NCBI GenBank assembly: GCA_001275005.1
Contig: JWZX01002689.1
Coordinates: forward strand, 1-54,847
Direction: 5' to 3'
Length of the DNA: 54,847 bases
DNA from: Chrysochromulina tobinii
Lineage: Eukaryota; Haptophyta; Prymnesiales; Chrysochromulinaceae
Under the pieces are notes generated by a model that was given only the letters and a program-made list of their open reading frames with translations, was not told the origin of the DNA and did no database searches. The translations under genes were made by a program, and so were the position numbers. Below are positions 47,809 through 54,847 of the stretch, in pieces; position 1 is the first letter of the stretch, and each line of letters begins with the position of its first letter.

Positions 47809-50043
47809 TTACTCCTTGAACAAGATCCGTTCCATGGCGAGCGCCGAGCGGCCCACGCAATAGTAGTCCTGCCGGCGGCCGGCGACGACAAAGCCCATCG
47901 CGAGGTAGAGAGCTTTGGCGGGCTCGTTGGTCTCGTCCACGTGGAGCGTGCAGCACTGCGCGCGCGCCTTACTTGCCATTTCGAGGGCGTGGGCCATCAG
48001 AGCGCGCCCCACGCCGGAGCGCCGTGCGTTCGGCGCGACGACCAGCTTGGTGATGGCGAGGGTGAGGGAGGAGCGCTGGAGCACTGCGTACCCGACGCAC
48101 GTGGTCGGCGCGTCGAGGGGCGCCGCACAGAGGAGCGTGACACCGCGGCCTCGCACCTCTTTGGCTACGTCCATCGCCTCATGCTTCGCAAACGCGCGCC
48201 GCTCGATGGCCGAGCACAGCCCGACCCAATTCTCATCCGCGCGGGCGGCGATCGAGACGCGCGCCGCCGCCGCCGTCGCGCGCGCATCGACGGTGAGGCC
48301 GCCTGATGCTGGCTCAGGCGCCCGTGTCGCCTCGGCGGGTGCGCGCTGTGGCGGCGGGTCCGGTGGCGGCGGCGGGGCCGGTGGCGGCGGGGCCGGTGGC
48401 GGCGGCGGGTCCGGTGGCGGCGGGGCCGGTGGCGGCGAGGCGCGCGGAGCAGCAGGCGGAGGAAGCTCCTCCGCAGCTGGGGCTGCCAGCGGGGCCGATG
48501 GCACGTCTGCCTGCGCGGTGCTGAAAGTCGGCCCTGGAGGCGAGGGTGGTGCAGATACCGCGGCATCACTGGTGAACACAGCAGCATCACAGGCTGTGCC
48601 ATCCGCCTCACATGCGCGGGGATCACCCGCGCCCTGCGCCTCGCACGCACAGCCGCCCAGCGCCGCCCCGCACGCCTCCGCCCCGACCGTGGGCTCACCC
48701 GAGTCGCCCTTGCAGCAGCGCCCAAGTGTGACGGCGCGCACCTCGTCGGTAGCGTAATTCGCGTACGAGCCACCCGCCTTTGCATAGTTATCCATCGGGT
48801 ACGTTGGCAGCCAGTCGCGCACCCCCAGGGCGATCTCCGCCTCGTACGGCGTGAGCAGCGGCGCCGCGAACGCGTGCCCCCAGTCAATGGAGAGTCGCGG
48901 GCATGCGACCTGGATCCATGCTTCCACATGCTCGATCGCTGCGAGCTTCGCCGGGAAAATCTCCGAGAGGAGTAGCGTGACCTGGGTGCATCCCTTTCGC
49001 GCGAGGAGCGCCTGAAGGTGCTGGAGCACGTCGGGGTTGCCCTGCCGGCCGAGCGTGCCGAGTACCAAGCCCCAGCGTGTCGCGCCGCGCGCCGTCGCGA
49101 TCGCCGCCTGCCTGAGCGCATGCATCCGTCCATGCTCGTATCGCTCGCGCGTGATGGCCTTTGAGTAAGGGTCATACCGGTAGAGCGGCACGTGCGGGTT
49201 CTGGATCATGACCGACTCAGGGTGGAAGCGACCATCGGCCACGAAGACGCACGCGTCGAACCCGTCGAGCTGCGGCGACGTGCATCCCAGCACCTCGCCC
49301 GCTGAGAGGGGTCGGCACTGCGGCAACTCCACCGTGGCGAAGCGAGCGCTGAGCGCGGCGCGCGCGGCGTGGAGCGCGCCCGCAAACTGGATGGTACCAC
49401 ACAGGGCGAGGCGCTGCTCCGGTGCAAAGTTGAGCGCCACCGTGTCCACCAGGTGCGGTGTGTCAATCGAGATCTCGACGAAGACGTAGAGCACGTCGGT
49501 CGCCATGCGATCGATGGGCACGAGGCATGAGTGGCCATAGTGCACGAGCAGCAGGCAGCCGAGCGCGGCGGCGCTCAGGTCGTCGACGCAGCACGCGCCG
49601 TACGTCACGTCGCCCATGATCACGCATTCGACTGCCGCGAAGCGCTCGAGGATGTCAGCGATCGCGCACGCGTACAGCAACAGGCCCTCGGGCATCTGCA
49701 GCGCCACAAGCGGCGGCTCTGACGGCGACAGCTGCTCGGCCGGCCGCTGCGCGATCATCTGCTTGAGGCGCCAGATGGTCTTTGGGATCTCAAAGTTATA
49801 ATTCGGCGGCAGCGCGCCCAGCGCGACGAGCAACTCTGGGTCCTCTGTGATGGCTGCCGGGATCTGCGAGACAAATCGGCGCCGCGGCGGCCGGGCCTTG
49901 GTCACCTTGGGCCCGGCAACGAGCGCCGTCGAGGGGTCAGCTGTGGAAGGCGCCGCGGGGGACTTCGCCGCCCCGAGTCCGCCGAAGCGTGGCCGCGGCG
50001 GCGGCGGCGAGTGAATACCCGGGTCGGAAGGCACGGTTGCCAT
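47809..50043 (-). CDS. DPH1: DPH1 (diphthamide synthesis) fused to a GNAT acetyltransferase
   Basis: 744 aa from the ATG at 50043 (MATVPSDPG); a second in-frame ATG at 50133 would add 30 residues. Residues about 55-455 are DPH1. [39 protein letters not shown] (Cys151/152), [34 protein letters not shown] and [15 protein letters not shown] include the cysteines that hold the radical-SAM Fe-S cluster. DPH1-DPH2 adds the 3-amino-3-carboxypropyl group to a His of elongation factor 2. A Cys-rich then poly-Pro linker (about 470-570) leads to a GNAT domain (about 590-744) with the acetyl-CoA loop RRSGVGRA and [15 protein letters not shown]. The frame is unbroken, so the fusion appears genuine. The substrate of the GNAT part is unknown. 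Confidence 0.88.
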   Translation of the reverse strand: MATVPSDPGIHSPPPPRPRFGGLGAAKSPAAPSTADPSTALVAGPKVTKARPPRRRFVSQIPAAITEDPELLVALGALPPNYNFEIPKTIWRLKQMIAQRPAEQLSPSEPPLVALQMPEGLLLYACAIADILERFAAVECVIMGDVTYGACCVDDLSAAALGCLLLVHYGHSCLVPIDRMATDVLYVFVEISIDTPHLVDTVALNFAPEQRLALCGTIQFAGALHAARAALSARFATVELPQCRPLSAGEVLGCTSPQLDGFDACVFVADGRFHPESVMIQNPHVPLYRYDPYSKAITRERYEHGRMHALRQAAIATARGATRWGLVLGTLGRQGNPDVLQHLQALLARKGCTQVTLLLSEIFPAKLAAIEHVEAWIQVACPRLSIDWGHAFAAPLLTPYEAEIALGVRDWLPTYPMDNYAKAGGSYANYATDEVRAVTLGRCCKGDSGEPTVGAEACGAALGGCACEAQGAGDPRACEADGTACDAAVFTSDAAVSAPPSPPGPTFSTAQADVPSAPLAAPAAEELPPPAAPRASPPPAPPPPDPPPPPAPPPPAPPPPPDPPPQRAPAEATRAPEPASGGLTVDARATAAAARVSIAARADENWVGLCSAIERRAFAKHEAMDVAKEVRGRGVTLLCAAPLDAPTTCVGYAVLQRSSLTLAITKLVVAPNARRSGVGRALMAHALEMASKARAQCCTLHVDETNEPAKALYLAMGFVVAGRRQDYYCVGRSALAMERILFKE

Positions 50044-50325
50044 GTGGTACGACGTCGCTCTCGCAAGTGAGGTGTGAAATGAGAGACTTCGGCGTCTCGT
50101 CCTTGCTAGGCCGGAGCAACTTTGAGAATGCATCAGTCCCTGAGAATCACCATCCTACTCCGCGTCACTATTGTCGCTGAGCGTGCTGAGCCTCGGTGAG
50201 TTTTGTGTATATCGTGTGATGAGTCCCGTCATCAAGGAAGGCCGCAAGAGAGCTCCTCAAACAAGCCCTGGTGCGACACCAACCGTTGCCTGACCGTCCA
50301 GCTGGCCGGCGCTCGAGCGCGCAAC
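50044..50325. promoter_or_regulatory. Divergent promoter between DPH1 fusion and EF-hand gene
   Basis: About 280 bp between the start codons. It contains AT-richer DNA at 50195-50220 (TTTTGTGTATAT). If DPH1 begins at 50133, the region is 190 bp. Confidence 0.4.
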
Positions 50326-50856
50326 ATGATCAGCAGCTTCACAACCGGCAGCGCTGCCGCACCCAGGAGACCTGACCTCTCCAAGACGCACGCGGCGCGC
50401 GTGCAGGAGGCCTACTCGTCCAAGACTCTTTGCACGCGGCCGCGTGTCCCGATGGGCTTGGACATCGATGAGATGATGCCGGCTACAGCTGATCAAGCTC
50501 AGAGGCTGAAAGACGCCGATTTGGGGAAGGCCGTTACGAGACTCGAAATGCAGCTGGTCGAGGTCCTGTACTCGAGAACAACTGCGCACTTCGGTGAGCA
50601 CCGCGTGTTGAAGAGCGCCTTCAACAAGTTTGATACGGACAATTCAGGCGCGATCGACTTCAATGAGTTTAAGCACGCCCTCGAGTACATCGGCCTACAC
50701 ACGCAGGAGTCGGGCCTTCCCGGCAACGGGGGCATGCCGGAAGTTGTCCTTGAGGCCTTGTTCCGTAAGTACGACCAGGATGGCTCGGGCCAACTGGAGT
50801 ACATGGAGTTTGTCAATGCTCTGCTGGCGAACAAGGATGTTGGCCAGCTGGGTTGA
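50326..50856 (+). CDS. Two-EF-hand calcium-binding protein
   Basis: 176 aa from the ATG at 50326 (MISSFTTGSAAAPRR); the frame upstream lacks an ATG. A basic, Ser/Ala-rich head is followed by a helical region. Two canonical EF-hands come next: DTDNSGAIDFNE with flanking AFNKF, and DQDGSGQLEYME with flanking LFRKY. A short GLPGNGGMPE linker lies between them. Both loops hold all expected Asp/Asn/Glu ligands. It is shorter than centrin or calmodulin (two hands instead of four), so it is not a plain member of either. A calcium-sensor role is likely, for example at flagella or basal bodies, but the partner is unknown. Confidence 0.83.
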   Translation: MISSFTTGSAAAPRRPDLSKTHAARVQEAYSSKTLCTRPRVPMGLDIDEMMPATADQAQRLKDADLGKAVTRLEMQLVEVLYSRTTAHFGEHRVLKSAFNKFDTDNSGAIDFNEFKHALEYIGLHTQESGLPGNGGMPEVVLEALFRKYDQDGSGQLEYMEFVNALLANKDVGQLG

Positions 50857-51360
50857 GAGCAGGTGCACTTGTTTGGGGACCTGATGCAGCAGCAGGAGGA
50901 AAAGCCAGGAGCTCACCTTGTCTTCCGAGATGAAGAATCGTGCAGCAGCAGCTGCGCACGTCAGCACCGTTGCACGTCACCGCTGCGCCATACGGCGATA
51001 CGGATTCGGATACCGTGTTCCAGGCGGATGGTCGGATAGTTCCGTATCTCACTGGTCGTTCAATCTAAGGTCTGAAACCGCAACGCAGCACACGCTAGAC
51101 CAGAAACTAGGTCCCCAATGATCCTATCTCATTCCCAAAAATGCCAAACCAGCCAAATGGGGTCCGTGCCGGGTGCGGGTCGCCGACGTTGCACCTGGCA
51201 GTGGCACCTCCTCATTCTCATGTCGCTGTGAGGGACACTAGGGCTCGCATACCGCACCGATTTCGTGTCAGAGTCGGGCACCTGCATGCCAGCGCTCGCA
51301 CGTTGTCAGAGAAAACGACGAAATCCTTAGTTTCGTTAGTTTGAGTTTAGTTTGAGTTTG
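50857..51360. other. Intergenic region between two plus-strand genes
   Basis: 3' flank of the EF-hand gene and upstream region of the CHY gene. Repeated TTAGTTTGAG just before the ATG at 51361 (51330-51358). No gene recognised. Confidence 0.5.
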
Positions 51361-52203
51361 ATGGCGCCGACCGCCACACGTGGCGGCGTCGCGGCGCGTG
51401 GAGCGGGAGCGAAGCCAGTCCTCGCCACGAAGCCCGCTGCCTCATCGAAAAAGGCCGAGAAGGCGAAGTCCAAGGGACAGGTGGACAACCGCATGCTGTA
51501 CTACGCCGGCGGCGCAGCAGGCGCCGTGGTTGCCATTATTGTCGGCAGCGCGCACCTGCTGAAGCGAGCGCGCCGCGCGGAGCGCCGCCGCTTGGCGGCC
51601 ATGTCTGAGGAGGAGCGCGCCGAAGAGGAGGCGCGCATTGCCGCCGCGCGCTGGGTCGTGAGCGAAGGCACGATGCTGCTCATCGCCATAGGGCTGCTGC
51701 TGCTCTGCGTCGGTGGTGTCATCGCCTACTTCTTTGGGACGCGCATCCGGGCAAAGTACGTGGCGATGCATGAGGCGATGCGCGAGCGTGCTGGTCGTGC
51801 GGCCGCGGCCGAGGCCAAGGCGGCCGCCGCTGTCCAGAACCGCGAGCAGCGCCTCGCTGCACGGGCGGTGCGCGCGAAGCGACTCGCCGAGGAGCGGATG
51901 AAGCAGCAGGCATTCGAGGCTGAGCTGCTCGCGGAGATTGCGCGATTCAAGGCATCCGACCAGCAGGCGGCGGCCGAGGAGGCGGCCGTCAGGCTCGCCG
52001 AGTACCAGGAGGCCTGCCGCGAGGCCGAGCGCATCAAGGAGGAGCAACGACGACCGAGCTCGGGAGCCGTCTGTGGCGGAGGCGGGCTCGATGATGAGGA
52101 TGATTGGGACATAGGCGAGTGGGAGCAGACCGAGTGGGCCGACGATGGTGGCGACGATGGTGGCGACAGCGGCCACGCCGGGGAGCCCGGAGAGGAGGAG
52201 AAT

Positions 52204-52249
<46 letters not shown>

Positions 52250-53274
52250 GAGCAGCGCACTTGCCTGCAGCTGAGCGCATGGAACTTGCCGATGGGCCCG
52301 CCCGCGGCACGCGCATCAGCCTCGAGAATCTGAAATTGCCCGAGGCGGTGACGCTGCGCGCGGAGTCCGTGTGGCTGCAGCTCGCGTGCACGCGCTGTGC
52401 CGAGCCGACAGAGCTCATCCTCTCGGGTCTGGTCGCCTCCGAGGCCGAGCGCAAGGCATGGTGCGACAAGTGCGCGTGCATGCTCTCGGCGGCGTTCCGG
52501 CCTGCACTGCTGCATGGGAGCAGTGGGCTTGTCGGGCACGTGGATGCGCTCAACTGCACGGTCGCCGACGTGCCACGTGTCACGGTACTCGCCACCTGCG
52601 GCCGTTGCTATGCCGAGCTGCCTCCTCTCGAGCTGCAACGTGGGCGGCGCGTCCAGTCGGGCTGCCGCCAGTGCTCCGCTCCGATGCAGGTACAGATGAG
52701 TAACGTCAAGGTTGACCGGCTCGCGGGTGGCGGCACGGCCAGCGGTGCCAAGCCGAGCGGCGACGACGACGAGGACGAGCTCGAAAGCTTGCTCAAGAAG
52801 CTGCGAAAGAAGAATGCCGATCAACTCAAGACTCTAGGCATCACCGTTGGGAAGCCCCTACCTAATAAGGGCGCGTGCTCGCACTTCAAGCACTCGTTCC
52901 GCTGGCTGCGCTTCCCTTGCTGCGGGCGTGCATACCCGTGTGCCATGTGCCACGCCGCCTCCGACTGCCCCGCGGCAGAGCTCGGTGCGTGGGCGAATCG
53001 CATGCTGTGTGGCAAATGCTCGCGCGAGATGCCCTACTCCGACCAGCCATGCTCCTTCTGTGGCAATACCTTCCACGGCCCCGGGGGCGCGCACTGGCAG
53101 GGCGGTGATGGCTGCCGTGACCAGCGGCGGCTGAGTACCAAGGACTCGCGCAAGCACAAGGGCGTCTCCGTCGACGGCGTGAAGAAGAGCTCTTCTGCTA
53201 AGAAGCATCGCGTCGGCGTCCTCGGGAAAGTCAACTCGGCGGCGAAAAGTGCGGCACATGCACGTGTGGGTTAG
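51361..53274 (+). CDS. CHY zinc-finger protein with two N-terminal transmembrane helices
   Basis: 637 aa from the ATG at 51361. Two hydrophobic helices at about 45-65 (LYYAGGAAGAVVAIIVGSAH) and 100-124 (TMLLIAIGLLLLCVGGVIAY) are followed by a long Ala/Glu/Arg helix and an acidic (DE)n run. A middle Cys part with CxxC pairs follows (CTRCAEP, CDKCACM, CGRCYAE, CRQCSAP). The C-terminal CHY finger (from about 500) reads CSHFKHSFRWLRFPCCGRAY, PCAMCH, ANRMLCGKCSREMPYSDQPC, CGNTFHG. It is close to fungal CHY proteins that share the RWLRFPCCG and ANRM.CG.CS motifs. The finger binds zinc; membrane location is predicted. A role in redox or protein-quality control is suggested by relatives such as yeast Hot13, but is not shown here. 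Confidence 0.85.
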
Positions 53275-53481
53275 GGGGGCTGGGGGTGGTGTGGCAAAGG
53301 CCCTCCGGCCCGGGGGTGGTGGGATAGTCGCGCGCCAACGGACGTACGAGAGGCCTCTGCCCGCAAAGGCATGGCCCACTAGGTGACTTCGGCAGGTGTT
53401 AAGGGAGAGTCCACAGTGTACGCGGGGTAGATTATGGTTATCATGAGCTCACACTATCCCCTAAGGGCACGCTGGCGTGCC

Positions 53482-53834
53482 TCATGAGACGGGAGTCTCC
53501 TCAGGCGGCGGCGCATCTGACTCGGTCGGCGGTGCATCCGCCTCAGGCTGAGGCGCACCTGCTGCGGGCGCCGCATCTGCCACCTCCCCATCTGCAACCT
53601 GCGAGCGAGGATATGGGCACGGTCATGAGGGCTGAACGCGATATCCAGAAGCGCGAGTGGCCGGGCGACTCGTGGCACCTCAGCGAATTGCGCAAGGTAC
53701 ATGGAGATCACGCGAAATGGATCGGTGGACTCCTGCTTGATGGCTTGGTTAACGGCCTCGGAGAGCTTCTCCTCGATGCCGTACTTTGTGATGTAGTCGC
53801 GCACCTTCTGGATGGAAGACACCGTGTCCGCCAT
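53482..53834 (-). CDS. Small two-exon protein with a docking/dimerization-like helical domain
   Basis: Exons 53834-53679 and 53598-53482 (intron 80 nt, GAG|GTGCCA ... CGCTCGCAG|GTT, phase 0) encode 90 aa. Exon 1 gives MADTVSSIQKVRDYITKYGI, then EEKLSEAVNQAIKQESTDPF and RVISMYLAQFAE. This matches the plan of short helical-hairpin docking modules (RIIa/Dpy-30-like; also seen as N-terminal extensions of some protist enolases and kinases) in which I..KL..A......DP...I..YL is conserved. Exon 2 is a Pro/Glu/Ala-rich acidic tail ending PPPEETPVS. Reading through the intron instead gives an Arg-rich tail that looks artificial. Such modules often anchor proteins in cilia. Family assignment is tentative. 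Confidence 0.7.
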
Positions 53835-53971
53835 GAGTGTCCTGGGCACCCAGCCCTCCTTCCCGACGGCCGTGTGCAAAACGAGAAGGCTTTTTCGATG
53901 TGCCGGTAAAGTACCGGTAGGAACTTGTAGATACCGAGACAGCGTTTTCGAGAGGACGAGTCACCCCAAAC

Positions 53972-54847
53972 TTATGCATGGGCTTTGGGCTGCTCCACCA
54001 CATGCTCCACCTCCTTGGAGAGGGGTAGCTCAGAGTCGGTCTGTCCACAGGATGCCTGCATGGGCTCCGCGATCGCCTCCCCGATGGGCTTGTCGGCGCG
54101 GATCCGCTTCCGCGCCACAGGCAGCACCTCCCGCCAGCCCGAGTATTGGTCCTCGGGTGGCTTGAGCACGCACTTGAGCGGTGCATGCACCACGCCGCGG
54201 TCTCCGAGCCAGTGGTGCCGAGGCTGGCGTGTGTCAACCATGGGACGGGGTTTCGTCGGTCGGATGGGCGCCGCTTGGATAGACGGCTTGGGCGGCCAGG
54301 TGCTCGCCGCGCTCGCTGCAACTCCGGGGGCACAGCCGAGCGCTGCGTCCGCCGCTGTCTCCCTCTCATATGCTATCGCACTCACCCGAACGGCCTGGTG
54401 GGTGGAGCTGTCGTCGTACGCGGCCGGCAAGCCCTGGCGCATTAAAAGGGCGGCTCCGAAGCCAGTGACGTGGCGGGTGCCCGCGAGGCAGCTGATGGCG
54501 CTGCGCGCATCCAAGGGCTTGTCGAAGATGATGAGCGCATGCGCCGCGCCGCGTGCCACATTGCGTATCGTCAGATGGGCCGGCGTCAGGTTGTGATTTG
54601 CGAGCCAGGCACGCACCCATGTTTCGGAGATCGACACCGGCGTCGGCCACGGACCAGTACGCGCCTCGAGGGCACCTTTGACCATCACCAACCGCCCCGT
54701 ACGCCCTGCCTCGTCCAGGACCGCCGGCGCGATCGGCGCATCGAACGCACGTGGCGCCGCCCCCGCCGACGAGGCCCCCTCGGGAGCGCCGAGATGGGCG
54801 CGCGCTCTTCCAAGGTCGCGTTCTCGCTCGAGGCCGCGGGGCGCCGA
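53972..54847 (-). CDS. Partial unknown protein running off the right edge
   Basis: At least 291 codons are open from the right edge to the TGA at 53972; no start is visible, so the 5' part lies outside. The visible part begins Arg/Ala-rich. It then has a compact alpha/beta segment (GRLVMVKGALEARTG, TWVRAWLANHNLTPAHLTIR, AAHALIIFDKPLDARSAISC) that looks like a divergent RRM-type or similar fold. It ends in a Pro/Lys-rich and acidic tail. I do not recognise it. The stop is about 140 bp upstream of the small docking-domain gene on the same strand. Confidence 0.6.
   Translation of the reverse strand, partial: SAPRGLERERDLGRARAHLGAPEGASSAGAAPRAFDAPIAPAVLDEAGRTGRLVMVKGALEARTGPWPTPVSISETWVRAWLANHNLTPAHLTIRNVARGAAHALIIFDKPLDARSAISCLAGTRHVTGFGAALLMRQGLPAAYDDSSTHQAVRVSAIAYERETAADAALGCAPGVAASAASTWPPKPSIQAAPIRPTKPRPMVDTRQPRHHWLGDRGVVHAPLKCVLKPPEDQYSGWREVLPVARKRIRADKPIGEAIAEPMQASCGQTDSELPLSKEVEHVVEQPKAHA

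Noticed and set aside
53454-53598. Arg-rich C-terminus when the small docking-domain gene is read through its intron
   Set aside because: Splicing gives a natural acidic Pro-rich end with consensus sites; the readthrough tail looks like an out-of-frame translation of it.
1-54847. CRISPR arrays, bacterial ribosome-binding sites, insertion sequences, tRNA and rRNA genes
   Set aside because: Repeats present are coding or simple tandem repeats without spacers; no transposase motifs, tRNA B-box-like strings in a cloverleaf context or rRNA signatures were seen by eye.

Overview
The window looks like nuclear DNA of a compact, GC-rich eukaryotic microalga. A haptophyte is my best guess; this is inferred from gene content and style, not from a marker gene. 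Supporting points are eukaryote-only genes (SUZ12 VEFS box, DPH1, ABI of the SCAR/WAVE complex, a Spg1/Tem1 GTPase, casein kinase 1, Sfi1-like repeats, CHY zinc finger), few and very short introns (46-142 nt) with GTGAGY/GTGCGN donors, and gaps of a few hundred bases or less. Several secreted or plastid-type N-termini occur. Low-complexity Ala/Pro/His/Glu/Gln stretches are common. No tRNA, rRNA, CRISPR array, transposase or bacterial operon was seen.

Layout. 1-13 kb: a cut-off exon on the minus strand, a secreted His-rich repeat protein, an unknown minus-strand protein, a thioredoxin/beta-propeller-like membrane protein, a serine carboxypeptidase, a SUZ12-type VEFS protein, an At4g15545-like coiled coil and a fasciclin protein. 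13-18 kb: a casein-kinase-1-like kinase divergent from an FHA protein with Q/G/Y-rich arms, then an F-box/SPRY-like protein. 18.6-28.9 kb: one giant three-exon gene (about 3335 aa) with 19 copies of a double Sfi1-like motif, long coiled-coil spacers and six EF-hands. 29-41.6 kb: an FkbM methyltransferase, a Pro-rich PUB-like protein, a Spg1/Tem1 GTPase, a RarD-type permease, a Tudor/AlkB-like dioxygenase with one intron, ABI with a 46-nt intron, and an ankyrin membrane protein. 42-54.8 kb: a second Sfi1-like protein, a zinc-finger gene split by an in-frame TAG, a DPH1-GNAT fusion, a small EF-hand protein, a CHY zinc-finger membrane protein, a small two-exon docking-domain-like protein and a gene running off the right edge.

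How they fit together. This is a eukaryotic gene neighbourhood, so most neighbours need not share a pathway. The notable exception is three genes of centrin/calcium type: the giant Sfi1-EF-hand protein, the second Sfi1-like protein at 42.0-45.2 kb and the EF-hand protein at 50.3 kb. The giant protein carries an unusually long array of putative centrin-binding motifs and its own calcium-binding domain in one chain. That is a plausible design for a calcium-driven contractile or basal-body fibre, and it is the strongest candidate here for something undescribed. Start codons were placed at ATG. Several reading frames extend upstream only through GTG/TTG codons, which I did not use. Splice sites were chosen by eye from consensus and frame continuity.
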